Source: Vicia villosa
Taxonomy: Eukaryota; Streptophyta; Magnoliopsida; Fabales; Fabaceae
Length of the DNA: 64,000 bases
Direction: 5' to 3'
NCBI RefSeq assembly: GCF_029867415.1
Contig: NC_081185.1
Location: 43,408,766 to 43,472,765, forward strand
Shown: piece after piece, positions 11,768-23,641 of the stretch
How positions within the stretch are numbered: the stretch's first letter is position 1
How the letters are laid out: the number at the start of each line of letters is the position of its first letter
Position numbers and translations under genes: made by a program
Notes under the pieces: generated by a model
Database searches by the model: none
The model's input: only the letters and a program-made list of their open reading frames with translations
Told to the model about the DNA's origin: nothing

Positions 11768-13228
11768 ATGCAATCCTTGCATGAGAACCAGACATATAAG
11801 TTGGTAGTTTTACCGAAAGGTAAAAGGGCACTAAAAAACAAATGGGTGTACAAGTTAAAGACTGAGGAAAATAACTCACAACCCAGATACAAGGCAAGAT
11901 TAGTTGTGAAAGGCTTTAGTCAAAAGAAGGGCATTGACTTTGAAGATATTTTTTCACCCGTGGTCAAGATGTCATCAATCAGGGTAGTACTTGGTTTGGC
12001 TGCAAGTTTGGATCTAGAAGTGGAACGACTAGATGTGAAGACTGCATTTCTTCATGGTGATTTAGAAGAAGAAATTTACATGGAGCAGCCAGAGGGATTC
12101 AAAGTCAAAGGCAAAGAAAACTTGGTATGTCAGTTGAAAAAGAGTTTATACGGACTTAAACAGGCACCACGTCAATGGTACAAGAAGTTTGTTTCCTTCA
12201 TGATTGATCATGGATATCAAAGAACTAATTCTGATCATTGTGTGTTTGTGAATAGATCTGATGATGGTGATCTCATCATATTACTCTTGTATGTTGATGA
12301 TATGTTGATTGTAGGACAAAATAGTGAGAAGATCAGCAAGCTGAAGGCTGAAATGAAGAAGTATTTTGCTATGAAAGACTTGGGACCAACAAAACATATT
12401 CTTGGTATGTCCATCCGCCGTGATCGGAAGGAACACAAGTTGTGGTTGTCACAAGAAAAATATATCGAGAAGGTGTTAGAACGTTTTCACATGGAAAGCG
12501 CAAAGCCAGTTGCTACTCCACTTACTAGTCACTTTTGTCTTAGTTCAAAGCAGAGTCCGACAAGTGAAATAGAAAAGCAGGATATGAATAAGGTGCCATA
12601 TGCCTCAGCTATTGGAAGCTTAATGTATGCAATGGCATGTACACGAGCAGATATAACACACGCAGTTGGTGTTGTTAGTAGATTCTTGACAAACCCAGGA
12701 AAGGAGCATTGGAATGTTGTGAAGTGGATCTTGCGATATCTCAGAGGAACTTCAAAAACGAGTTTGTGTTTTGGAAGTAGAAAAACTGAATTGATTGGCT
12801 ACACAGATGCAGATATGGCGGGAGATATTGATTCTAGGAAATCAACTTCTAGATTCTTGATTACATATTCAGGGGGAGTTGTATCGTGGCAGTCGAAGCT
12901 ACAAAAGTGTGTTGCATTGTCTACCACGGAAGTAGAGTTCATTGCAACAACAGAAGCTTGCAAGGAAATGTTATGGATGAAATGGTTCTTGCATGAATTA
13001 GAACAAGAACAACAGAAGTATATTGTGCATTGTGATAGTCAGAGCGTTATCCACTTAAGCAAGAATTCGAGCTTTCACTCGAGGTCAAAGCATATTGATG
13101 TGAGATATCACTGGATACGTGATATGTTGGATTCCAAGCAACTACAGCTTGAGAAAATCCATACTGATGACAATTGCTCAGATATGATGACCAAGTTCTT
13201 ACCCAAGGACAAGTACGAGTTCTGCTAG
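11768..13228 (+). pseudogene. Copia reverse transcriptase and RNase H
   Basis: An open stretch of 486 codons. Reverse transcriptase motifs are in order: KARLVVKGFSQKKGIDF, VERLDVKTAFLHGDLEEE, SLYGLKQAPRQWY, and the catalytic LLYVDDMLIVG. RNase H follows with YTDADMAGDIDSRKSTSRFL, LSTTEVEFIATTEA and KHIDVRYHWIRDML, close to tobacco TNT1. This part has no internal stop but is cut off from gag-integrase by upstream nonsense codons. The purine tract AGAAGGGGAGAT (13265-13276) lies just before the 3' LTR. Confidence 0.92.
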
Positions 13229-13276
13229 AGAGCTGCTGGATTAATGGAGTCCTCCACATAAATCAGAAGGGGAGAT

Positions 13277-13697
13277 TGATGGGTTTTTCCTCTTTATGTG
13301 GAGAGAGAAAGAAGGAGAAACATTAACATTTATAGAAAATGTAATTGATAGTACGTGAGTATTTATTGGTGAACTTATGGAAGAGAAATTTTCTCTTTAC
13401 ATTTTAGCCACCAATTTCTTGCATGGTTTGGCTATATAAGCTCTCGTTGTGTCATATCTATAGATATCATAAAGAGTGAAAATCCTTTTGAGACAAATCC
13501 AAAAGAGAGGTTATCCACCATATTTATTGGTGAGAGTTGTAATAATCAGTTTGTATTATTATTCATTTAAACAGAAGAAACTTTTTGATGTGCCATTGTT
13601 ATTGTTATTATTATTACAGTGGGAAAAGTTTGATCCAGGGATAGTTATTTATCTGTTGACCTTGTATTAGGTGTGTTTAGTGCTATCTTTCCCAAAA
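13277..13697 (+). repeat. 3' LTR of the TNT1/Tork element
   Basis: It starts TGATGGG and ends TTCCCAAAA, where the 5' copy has TTCACAACA; the terminal CA has decayed. It is followed directly by the target duplicate TGTAG. Confidence 0.9.
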
Positions 13698-13716
13698 TGT
13701 AGTACATGGATTTTTT

Positions 13717-15157
13717 TCAATACATCAGTACATTCCCAAAACTGTTTATAACATTTTCCGAAGACCAATATTCTTCAAAAATCTTACCCGCCAAATAAGA
13801 AATATTTTCATTGTTGTGATTCTTCAAAGACCATAACCTCAACAAAGCAATTGTGTTACCATTTTTAATATCTTCGGCATAAACGTTGATAGTAGATTTT
13901 TTCCTTAGCATGTTGCCATGAATTAAGAAATTGCTTAGCCCATTTAGGCACACATCAAGTAACTTTGGTTCGTTTGTAAAAGTCATGAGATTAAATAATC
14001 CCCTTACGCATCCAATAACTTCTAGTTGCGGCAAGTACCTACATAAATACCCACAATTAATGGTATTAAATAGAATGAGGGAGGCCAAAAGAATGAAGGA
14101 AAATTAAATCTAATGGTAAGACTTACCTTGTTTGTTTAAAGCTTCCACAGCTGAAAGTATAGATGGCCCACGCAGCCTCATACCTCGTATCAAATTTATT
14201 CAATTTATTCTTCATAAGATCAATCATAATAGGGAAAAAAACCCTCATCAATGACGGCCTATTCATCAATCAGAATAGATTTTAGAGTTTAAAAAAAACC
14301 AAAGTTATACTTTGCTTAAGTAACCAATTGTCCACTTACGATGAGATTACAGTTTATAGTTTTAAAACAAACACGTCAAATCATATTTACCTGTAAATGG
14401 TTTCTTGTTCCACCTACAAGGTTCCCTATTATCCAACATGCTTCTTTAAGAATCAGTTTGTCAGTTTGCCCAAGTAGCCACTTAAGGCCAAAGAGATCTC
14501 TAGTGTCGATTATGATCTAAAAAACACACTACAAATTTAATGATATGTGATAAAAGATCATTAAAAAAATGAGGGCTTTAGAAGCATTTTACTTGTTTTT
14601 TAGCCTTTCCACACGGTGCCAAATTTCCTAGGATCATAGCTATAATAATGAAATCCAACCTGTTAGTCAGTCAACCAAAGAGTAATTTTACTAAAAACTA
14701 TATTAATGTACTTACAGAAGAAATTCTATGATTCGCAAGTACACGCCTTCTTCAGCTAAGACTTTGTATAGTTCACTTGAATGATCAAGAAATATAACAA
14801 GTTGGAGTCTGGATAGTATAGCTCTTCCATCAGGCTTATCTCCATCCGCCACCGATAATAATTCCCGGAGGAAAGACAATACAGGAGATATCTGAAGAGA
14901 AAAAAATAAGAGAACATGCAATTGGTAAGAAAAAAATCCAAATTAAGTAACAATACTTTGTGAAAATTAACCGAACCTGATCATTAAATCTTGGAGGAAT
15001 AATTTCACTGCACATCTTTTGTAATGTTCATTTAGTAATCATCAAGACGTGTTTGTTGGTTGTCTTCAACATATCCATCAGTGGCGCGAGTGCACCATTT
15101 TCAACAACAATATCCCTTTTCTCTAAAGAATCACAAGCTATGTTTCCTAACGCCCAT
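13717..15157 (-). pseudogene. Importin-alpha-like gene, 3' half
   Basis: Minus-strand exons of an armadillo-repeat nuclear import adaptor, which carries NLS cargo with importin-beta. Reading from high to low coordinates: WALGNIACDSLEKRDIVVENGA (from 15157 down), KMCSEIIPPRFNDQ (about 14979-15020), SPVLSFLRELLS to GVYLRIIEFLL (about 14712-14890), ILGNLAPCGKAKK (about 14598-14660), KEACWIIGNLVGGTRN (about 14392-14518), RYEAAWAIYTFSCGSFKQ (about 14129-14262) and LPQLEVIGCVRGLFNLM to a stop at 13717 (exon about 13717-14038). Each armadillo unit is in the family's usual order, with splice-like boundaries. The sequence has drifted far from canonical importin-alpha. The exon at 15157 is cut inside its WALGN motif by the Ogre-like insertion; its other part starts at 50590. 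Confidence 0.8.
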
Positions 15158-15943
15158 TATCATATCCCAAAATTTGCCCTCCCGATTTCACTTTTGTACT
15201 TACGCTTTCCATTTCACATGCATACACTCCCTTAAATCACTTGGATAGCATGCATACAATTAAACACCTTAGTTCAAAAAGGATTTTAATTGCAATGACA
15301 TAGTGGATAATGGAGTGAAGGTAAATAATGCATAATGTGGAGAGAGGTGAGTTCGAATCCCATCTCCCTTAATGTTGATTTTTCTTCTATCACTTTTTAG
15401 AATTCTCTTTTTATAGGTCAAATTTTAGTATAGCACTAGGTTAATTTTAGGTTAGTTTTAGGACTATTATCTCTTATTTTTAGTCTTTATTAATAAAAAC
15501 AATTAAAAATTAGATTTTATGTTTTTTTTATAATAAAAAAAAGTTACTAGAGTTTGTTTTAGTTTTTTTATTACTATTATTATTTAGTTTTTTATTTTAG
15601 TTAGTTTTCTTATGTAGTTATTAGTATTATCATTATTATGTTACTATTAATACTAAAAAAAAAAAGAGTACAAGATGACATCAGATTTCCCGTATGGTTC
15701 ATTGTTTCAAATTCTTATCAATGTCATATCAAGCCTAAAAGAGTAAGAAAATTTTCTGAATTAAGTCGGTGGTTCTGAATCAGTGCATAATCTTCATCAA
15801 AACTTTCCAAATCGTTCCTTTATGATGGAATAGTAACGTGTGGAGTCTCAAAACCGCAACAAATCGCAACCATCCCCAATCTTACTCAATCGGCATTTAA
15901 CCAGATTCAATTCGAAATTAATTTTCAAGACCTAATTCGGCAT

Positions 15944-15951
15944 TATAAAAG
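15944..15951 (+). promoter_or_regulatory. Probable LTR TATA box
   Basis: TATAAAAG in the context CGGCATTATAAAAGCAGAGC. The same box is conserved in the 3' LTR at about 24438. The position within a long U3-like region suits an LTR promoter; the start site itself is inferred. Confidence 0.55.
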
Positions 15952-16577
15952 CAGAGCAATATCACACTGACAAGGGAGGAGAAAAAGAGCCGAAAAACTC
16001 AGTAGGAAGAGGTCACCGAAAATTAGCAGAAAAAATCACAAAAAGAAATCAAAAGACGAAGAAAAGTGCAACCAAGACTGAAGAAATCTCGAACGTACGC
16101 CGTAAACGGAACGACGACACCAGCCACAAGCGTCGCTTTCAGATTTGCACGCCGTCATACACGACCTCCGACGTGTGCATCACACTAGAGGACGAGCCCA
16201 TCGTTCCACCGCCTTCGGTCAGCCTTGCCGGAATACACCGAGTTCCACCGTGAAATCATTGTCGGTAACTTCCTTCCTCCTTGATCTCTAAACTCTTTAG
16301 ATTCAGTTAAAAAGCTTCAAAAGTGTTGATATTATGTGATCGATTTTCATTAGTATGTTTGAATCAATGATTTTGTTTGTTGATCTTATTCTATTGAAAA
16401 TAAGTAGAAAGATGAAAGTCGTTTTTTGCGTGAGAAAGGAGAAGTGTGGATCTGAATATTGAGTTTCTCTCTCTTTGATAATATGGTGTTTATTTTCTTT
16501 TTTTATTTAATTTAATTAAATTGCCATTTGTCTTATCATTATTACCATAATTTTGAAGAAGTCAAAAATAGATAATT

Positions 16578-16756
16578 CGATATGGATCCTCTCCATTTCC
16601 TAAAAGAAATGGAAAATACCATTGCTATAGTTTTAGGTGTATAAAATTAAATAATCATTAAATATATGTCACGTGTCTTCGATATGCGTGTTGTTTACAC
16701 ATAAAACTATAATAACGAAGTAAATAGAGAGAAAAAAATGGAGAGGATCTTAACCC
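16578..16756. mobile_element. 179-bp MITE in the 5' Ogre-like LTR
   Basis: TAGATAATT is repeated exactly at 16569-16577 and 16757-16765, a 9-bp target duplication. The ends share the inverted motif GATCCTCTCCATTT. The 3' LTR has only one TAGATAATT and joins directly (at about 48890), which is the empty site. The 9-bp duplication suggests a Mutator-like family. No coding capacity. Confidence 0.85.
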
Positions 16757-18365
16757 TAGATAATTGGTACTGTACTATTTTTTTGGTTTGGAAAGGAGAG
16801 AAAGGTGGGGCGCTCTCCATTTCTTCTACCAAATATATTAATTTGTTTTTATGTTTATATATTATTATTATTATTATTATTAAAAGTTGTTTAAAATCTA
16901 CCAAAAAAAAGGGTGTCTTACGTGACACTTTTAGAATTTGTAAGTTAAGTTTTCTTGTTTTGTTTTACTTATTAAATTATTATATTAGCTTTAATATTTG
17001 TTGGCTATTTTGATTTAATTGGACACCCTTTAGATGCTATTTTTATTATTTCATTTATTTAATTATTAGAAAGTATATAAAAAATATATAATACAAAAAT
17101 ACAAAACACACAAAATGCTTTTAATGCTTTTAATTCACTTATCGTCAAATATTTTTTAGTTACTATGTTATTTAACTTAGATTTAATTTTTTTTATATCA
17201 TAGTTCAATTAACCAAAATATTCAAAAAAAAAAACACAAAAACTTGTATTTAATTCAAAAACACAAAAATATGTTAGTATTTAAAATTTTATTTCTCATA
17301 TATAAAAACCCAAAAATATATTTCGTTAATTAGTTTTTTTTCTTCTTTAAATAAAAATTAAAAAAAACATGCTTTTTTTTAAAGTTTAGTTTTAATTATA
17401 AAAAACATTTAATTAGTTTTTTTAGAACTTGATTGTAATTAATACTTGCTGCTAATTTTCTACCGTTTTTTCACTTAATTATTGTATATTTTATTTTTAT
17501 TTGGGATCTGTAATAATTTTATCCCCGTTGGTTTTTATGTAATCCCCTCCCCGAAGCCTTGTAATAGCTAGGACCTTTTATTTTCTGCTCTTTATTATTC
17601 TGCAATACTTATATGCGTGTGATAGTAATTTAGGGTGTGCAAAGATATAAATCTCAATCGTAGATCACTAATTAAGATTAAATATTCGAATCCAACACAC
17701 ATGTTTGGTGCACACAGTCACCCTTAAGGTACGCCTCTCTTGGTTTCCTTCGAATATAAGGTCGCGTCCCTCGAAATGTAGAGGTACCCATTAGCAAAGG
17801 TCCCTCGATATAAAATCGTCACTAAGTCCCTCAATGACCCTCGATTGTTGTCTACGAAAAGTGACGATCGTCCCTTCGAACTTGCTAAAGGTACCTCTAC
17901 CTGTTGACCCTTCGATTGTCCCGAACACGTCCAATATAAACAAGGACTACCTACTTCTATATAGTATGGTCAGTCCTAGGAACTTTAAAAAGTATAGAAA
18001 AAAACCAACTATTTAGGGTAGTGCTCTTAATATGCCTAGCTCAATTAAAACATCTTTTCAATACTCTTTCAAAAAAACTAAGGCTACGCAATTACGCTAA
18101 AGTCCTTACGCCCCTTTTTTTTCAACTCAAAACAAACAAACATGAGCTAAGCAAATTAAGAGCCCGTAGATAACTACGGATGAAAAGGGTGCTTACACTT
18201 TCCCTTTTCATAACTTACCCCCCGAGCTCGTTTTCTTTTCAAAAGGTCTTTTTCTGTACTTTTTACCTTTCCTAAAATTGGACAAAATAAAAGTCGGTGG
18301 CGAATCATGCTCACCGCAACATTGTTGCTTATTAAATTTAAAGTCAGTTCACCGAGTTACAGAAC

Positions 18366-18383
18366 TGGCGACTCTGCTGTGGA
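18366..18383 (+). promoter_or_regulatory. Primer binding site of the Ogre-like element
   Basis: TGGCGACTCTGCTGTGGA lies four bases after the LTR end. Ogre elements are known for a tRNA-Arg primer; I infer the same here without having matched the tRNA. Confidence 0.7.
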
Positions 18384-19504
18384 TAAAATAAAGATAGGGG
18401 TTTACCTTAGGGCTTAGATCACCAATTTGTTTGTTTTGATTGTTTTACTTTTCCAGGTTGCTTGGGTTTTTTTGGAAGATGAATCCTATACCCGGATTCG
18501 AGTGCACCTTAAGATAGGAGCGACATAGTCATGGAGACCTCCCTTGTGCATGCTTGGGATTGGTCAATATGAAGTTCGCACTTGAGTTAGGCCTCCACTA
18601 GTTATTGTGTACCTCTTTTGCATGAGAGGTTTACGCATGTATCTTTGGGTGTGTCAGAGCTCAAGGACCTTTAGTCACCTTTAACCCATCTTGACTTTTA
18701 GGAACGTAGTGGGAGGGCTATTTCTTGATGCATGTCAAGTTATGGTCGCGACCCGATACTACAACTCAGATAGGTTTCTTCTTAAAGTATCATTGCGTGG
18801 TATGCATGTACCATGTTCGAGGGTGCTTTAGAAGGGCTGACAATTTTGAGTAACTCGGTAGAACCCGTTGCTGATACCATTCTTATCCTTAGAAGTACCT
18901 TTGGCGAAGGATAGTTACCTGGTCAGACTTCATGCAAGCCTTTAAACTTAAGGACTCTTGTGTGACTTGTTTGTGCTACTAACCCTCTGATTTCCTTGCA
19001 GGATTTGTTTATAGGACTTATTCATCCTTATTACCTTATGTCTTACTTAATGCATTACATCTGCATGACATCATGACATCATAACATAGCATGATTAACT
19101 AACCCTTTCAAGGATCTTAGGAATTTGGGGCGCACAATTGCAGGTGCTAATTATCAAGGACTAAATTCCTATCAAGGGGCAAGAGGATTTATTTTCCTCT
19201 GGCCATTCAGAGACATTGTACCTATCAAGGGGCAAGAGGATTTATTTTCCCCTATCCATATATCTTCAAGTTCAGAGGTATCCCGAATCATAGGCGACGA
19301 CCCACTCGATATGGTGAGCTCGATTCCCATAGAAAAACATCCAAGAATCAGAATTCTTCAAACAAAGAGGTACCAAGTCATTGTGTAATGTTGCTAACTG
19401 AATTCCTAAAGATCCTTGAAAACATTGCATTTGCATTCATAACATCGCATAACAGGTTTCCTATGATGGGTTTCTCATCCTTCCTCGCTGTTTATTTCAG
19501 CACC
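18384..19504 (+). other. Ogre-like leader, no gene
   Basis: A long untranslated leader before gag. A CCTATCAAGGGGCAAGAGGA segment occurs twice, at 19168 and 19221, 53 bp apart, a small direct duplication. An open stretch from 19125 to 19388 covers this duplication and is probably chance. Confidence 0.55.
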
Positions 19505-20830
19505 ATGAATCTCGAGCAATCAGTCAAAGACCTTCAGGCTCAGAATGCTGAGTTCCAAGCCTTGATCCTGAATTTGTCCAAGGGGCAAAAAGAGCTGAAA
19601 ACCATGCTGACTAAAAAGAAGAAGAAGGGCAAGAAGACTCTGGGGAAAAGGCTCGGAGGTCCGATCTTGCAACTCAAGAAAGCCGAAGCCTCTGAAGACA
19701 ATGACGATGATGAACAAGACGATGGTGCTAGTGTTAAAACTGATGCGAAAAGTAACCACAACTCTGCCAAGTCCTCTGAGGAAGAAGAGGACTACTACCA
19801 TGAGGATGAACATCCTGATGACAAATACAAGTTGCTGGAAGAACGTATGAAAGCCATGGAAATTCAGAAGGTACCTGGGCTTGATTTTGAAGAGCTAGGA
19901 CTCATCTCTGGAGTTGTTATCCCTCCCAAGTTCAAGACCCCTACCTTTTCCAAGTATGATGGAGTCTTCTGTCCCAAGTTGCATTTGAAATCATATGTGA
20001 GGAAAATTCAGCCTCATACTGCTGATAAGAAGCTTTGGATCCACTTCTTCCAAGAGAGTTTGTCTGGAACTCAACTCGAATGGTACTATCAACTGGAGGG
20101 TACCAATATCCGTACTTGGGAGGACTTGGTTGTTGCTTTCTACATGCAATACCAATACAATGTTGATCTTGCGCCGACTCGCATGCAACTACAAAGCATG
20201 ACCATGGGTTCTAATGAAAGCTTCAAAGAGTACACTCAGAAATGGAGGGATCTGGCAGGCAGAGTTCAACCTCCCTTGACTAACCGAGAGTTAGTTGACA
20301 TGTTCATGAGTACACTAACTGGTCCTTTCTACAGCCATTTACTCGGAAGCTCCTCATCTAGTTTCACCGATCTCATATTAACGGGGCAACGCGTTGAAAG
20401 TGGTATCCGAAGCGGAAAGATTCAAGTAGCTACAATTTCCAAGAAGCCATATAATGGGAAGAATGAATCCAACACCGTTGGAGCAGTCCTGGTCTCGGGT
20501 CAAGCGCCAACGCAACAACAACGCAAAAATCAGCGCAAGCAAAACGCACCCAAAAGACAATTCACCAAGATCAACATGACTTTGGCCGAAGTGTTACCAC
20601 GGTTGCTGAAGGAAGGGCTGATTGCATTGAAGGATCCTCCTTTGAAGCCTAATACTTCATCTCATCAATATAATCCCAATGTAAGATGTGCTTATCACTC
20701 CGACAGCATTGGACATGACACAAATGATTGTTGGCCATTGAAGAACAAAATCCAAGACATGATCGATGCTGGTGAAATTGAGTTTGATCCTCCTAAGACT
20801 CATGTGCCCAATCATGACAAGACTGCTTAA
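19505..20830 (+). CDS. Ogre-like Gag polyprotein
   Basis: The structural Gag that packages element RNA. The ATG at 19505 (start MNLEQSVKDLQAQNAEF) fits better than the upstream in-frame start at 19388, because a coiled coil of about 30 residues begins there. A basic stretch (KKKKKGKKTLGKR) and a very acidic segment follow, then the retrotransposon gag core (KTPTFSKYDG, KLWIHFFQESLSGTQLEWYY, WEDLVVAFYMQYQYN, MGSNESFKEYTQKWRDLAGR). The C-terminal part has CAYHSDSIGHDTNDCWPLK, a Cys/His cluster resembling a zinc knuckle. About 441 residues, with no internal stop. No protease or polymerase frame follows before the 3' LTR. Confidence 0.85.
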   Translation: MNLEQSVKDLQAQNAEFQALILNLSKGQKELKTMLTKKKKKGKKTLGKRLGGPILQLKKAEASEDNDDDEQDDGASVKTDAKSNHNSAKSSEEEEDYYHEDEHPDDKYKLLEERMKAMEIQKVPGLDFEELGLISGVVIPPKFKTPTFSKYDGVFCPKLHLKSYVRKIQPHTADKKLWIHFFQESLSGTQLEWYYQLEGTNIRTWEDLVVAFYMQYQYNVDLAPTRMQLQSMTMGSNESFKEYTQKWRDLAGRVQPPLTNRELVDMFMSTLTGPFYSHLLGSSSSSFTDLILTGQRVESGIRSGKIQVATISKKPYNGKNESNTVGAVLVSGQAPTQQQRKNQRKQNAPKRQFTKINMTLAEVLPRLLKEGLIALKDPPLKPNTSSHQYNPNVRCAYHSDSIGHDTNDCWPLKNKIQDMIDAGEIEFDPPKTHVPNHDKTA

Positions 20831-22985
20831 CCTCTATAAGGAGGACCTTTAGATCATCAATTTTTACTCGCATTCGCAATTTCTATTATGTTTGTTTAAA
20901 CATTTGAATTATGCTAGACATTATTTATTTTAAGTAATCACCATCAATGCATTGCTTATGCTTGTCTTGAATTATTTCTTCTTTTATTACTACAATAAAA
21001 CTTCGTTTTACCTTGTTGTCCTTTATGATATTCAACTCTCGTTAAAACTATGAGCCTTTCAAGGGAGGATGACAAAAACGATACCGCAACCTCACACAGT
21101 ATGCTTTTGAACGGACTATGCTGACGATGTACAAGTATTGTTTCAATTCCTAAACAGTGGAGATATAAGGATGTTAATCCCTCATCAACCCCTTTGAGCC
21201 TAAGGCGTAGGAGTTTTCTTTCTCGAAACAGATTAAAACCCTTAATCATAACCTGGGGCAGGGTAGATTCTCAATTGACTCAGTTATGCCAGTCGTTATC
21301 TAACACAATCAGTGATGGTTCCCCGAAATCATTAAGTCAGGCAGTCTATGTCCATAAAAGAAAGGAAAGACCGCTAAGTCAAAACCTATGAAGGAGACTT
21401 AGTGAAAAGAGAAACATCCCGCTGACTGTAACTCCAAAATAAGCAGTTCAGGCAAGAGTTAGGGATAACTAAAGTCAAAAGAGGTCTCTACAAATCCTCA
21501 CAAGAAATATTACAAGAAAAATAATAGTGATGACTGCCTTTGCAAATAAACTTCTGGGTTTTTGAACTATCATCACTGTCAGTGTTACAATTTCAAACTC
21601 TTCTGGAGCTTCAATGCATAGTCAGCTGAGTATAGGATTGAAGAACATCACGAAGATTGGGATGGGTACAAATAAATTTGAGCCATTTTCATTGTTTCTT
21701 AAAACCTTGAACCAAGCCACGTTACAACCTTTGAAAGTCCTAACTGAAGCATGGTTAGCTCGAAAGCATACTGTTACCAAAAGGTATCCTGACTCCTTAA
21801 GGTTTACCATAAAATCCAGAGTTGATATCATGTTTTTACAAATATCGCTTTCCTATATCTTTTGTTTTACTAAAAATGTTTTAAAAACTTCAAGACAGAT
21901 GTATGCATTGCATTTTTTATGAGTGTCATTATAAAACAATTATGCTACATGATTTCAAATCTTTAACATCAGAAAGAATCTCCATGGGGTATGACTAATG
22001 ACTAAAGTTATCCCAATAAGATTAAATTACAGAGATGTCTCATACGCCTGACTTAGTCATCTAAACAACTTGTACATACAAGAAGCATGACATATTATTA
22101 TCCCATCTACCAAGGGCAATCTGGTCACAATTCATAGAATCTCTCAAAGACCCCAAACTATCGGAAAGGCTAGGCCATCACTGGGGGCATGTCGCGTTAG
22201 TCACAAATCTCAGCAAGAGCTATTCAGCTACCAGCATCAGACGGTGTCAGCATCTATCTCACCTTCGAAGTCCTAGTTTCAATCTCAAGCATCAAGCATA
22301 CCAGGTTACTGAATCCAGGGGCAGGTAGACTCTCACGTTAAAAAATGCGTTCCAACGACAAGTACCTAAAGACAAGGGGAAACAAGAACATCTCTAGGAA
22401 TCTTCCCCACAAAGTTATTTTCACAATATATCCCCACAAAGTAATCCTCGAAAAGTCATCGTCAAATAATCTCTTCCCAAGAGAGGCTCGGTTCCCCGAT
22501 AGAGCTTATGTCTCCAATACCGCCGGTTCTCCGACACAATCATCTTTTCCAATAGAGTGTGTTCAAACTCACCATTCCCATTAGAAGTTGACACTCACAG
22601 TCAAGCTCGATCAGATTCTACATCAGAAGATTATTCTTCTCTCTTGTCCCTAGGATATATCAGGATCAGATCATTCAAGCTACTCGCATCCCCAAGCGAA
22701 GATAAAAAAAATCCCCAGCTGGATATTCTCAAACGGAAGACAGGAATTCATAATCACCTTATCAATATCTCCAGTAGTATACAGAGATTTACTTTCTCAA
22801 TCTCGCAGTTACTACACGGAAGTACCATTATGCTTCGACTATACAGTCCATCTTCTGCATCATTCATAATACATACATAACATGCATCATCCTCGTCACA
22901 CATGCATCATGAAATTGCATAAAAACTAATCTCACCTTTCAGGTCGACCAATCGGTCAACAACTATCTTCAACGAAATTAAATGC
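20831..22985 (+). other. Ogre-like internal region without pol
   Basis: A full Ogre would encode protease, reverse transcriptase, RNase H and integrase here. I found none of their motifs in either strand. Only short unrelated open stretches occur. The region looks like divergent untranslated sequence that replaced pol. Confidence 0.6.
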
Positions 22986-22989
22986 AGCC

Positions 22990-23480
22990 TAAAAGTATGG
23001 CTCGTTCTGATATTCTCCTTCAGATATGGTCTAAATGAATGACTCGTTCTGACATCCTTCATGAGATATAGTCTAATGTATGACTCGTTCTGATATTCCC
23101 CTTCAGATATGGTTTAATGAATAACTCGTTCTGATGTCTTACCTCCAGATATGGTCTAATGTACGACTCGTTCTAGTAATCCTCTTCAGATATGGTCTAA
23201 TGAATGACTCGTTCTAACACTCTCTACCGGATATAATCTAATGTACGACTCGTTATGATATTCTCCTTCAGATAGAGTCTAATGAATGACTCACTCTCTC
23301 AGATGAAGTATATTATATGGTTCACTCTTCAAATGAAGTCTAATGTACGACTCACTCTTTCGGATATAGTCTATTGTACGGCTCTTTCCGACACGTCCTT
23401 CAGATTCCAACAAGCACTTATCAATGCTTCAAGCTCGGATATAGTCTAATGTACGACTCATTCTGACTTTCATATTATTA
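22990..23480 (+). repeat. Tandem repeats in the Ogre-like 3' UTR
   Basis: About eleven degenerate units of roughly 41 bp built on ATATGGTCTAATGTACGACT followed by CGTTCTGATATTCTCCTTCAG. Starts recur near 23041, 23081, 23125, 23166, 23208, 23249 and 23290. Units drift toward the 3' end. Tandem repeats in the 3' UTR are a published property of Ogre-type elements and can seed satellite DNA. Confidence 0.85.
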
Positions 23481-23628
23481 ATATCTAGATGGCATCTTTA
23501 ATTCCATCTCTGAAAAGTCCCTACATCATTAAGGGCAAATTTCTCGGTATTCTAGTGTTCAATCTCTTTCAACCTTCAGATTCCGACTGGTACCCGAGCC
23601 AATCTACATCCTCAAGTTTAAGAAAATT

Positions 23629-23641
23629 GAACAGGGGCAGC
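23629..23641 (+). promoter_or_regulatory. Polypurine tract of the Ogre-like element
   Basis: A purine-rich GAACAGGGGCAGC ends where the 3' LTR begins (TGTCATACC at 23642), the usual site for plus-strand priming. Confidence 0.6.

Larger units (their letters stand above)
8763..13697 (+). mobile_element. Ty1-copia retrotransposon, TNT1/Tork type
   Basis: A full-length element with equal 421-bp LTRs (8763-9183 and 13277-13697), an initiator-Met primer site, gag, protease, integrase, reverse transcriptase and RNase H in copia order, and a purine tract. The 5-bp duplication TGTAG is exact at 8758-8762 and 13698-13702. The LTRs differ at roughly 20 positions by eye (about 4-5%), so insertion is not recent. 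It landed about 20 bp beyond the stop codon of the importin-alpha remnant, in its likely 3' UTR. Three nonsense codons and several frameshifts make it non-functional. Confidence 0.93.
15158..18361 (+). repeat. 5' LTR of the Ogre-like element
   Basis: This 3204-bp LTR begins TATCATATCCC (mutated from TGTCATACCCC in the other copy) and ends CCGAGTTACA. It carries a 179-bp MITE that the 3' LTR lacks. The region 16000-16260 is GC-richer and contains no long ORF. It aligns with 23642-24882 and then 48705-50589. Confidence 0.92.

Noticed and set aside
21614..22880. Small open frames in the Ogre-like interior as pol remnants
   Set aside because: No protease, reverse transcriptase or integrase motif is found in any of them.
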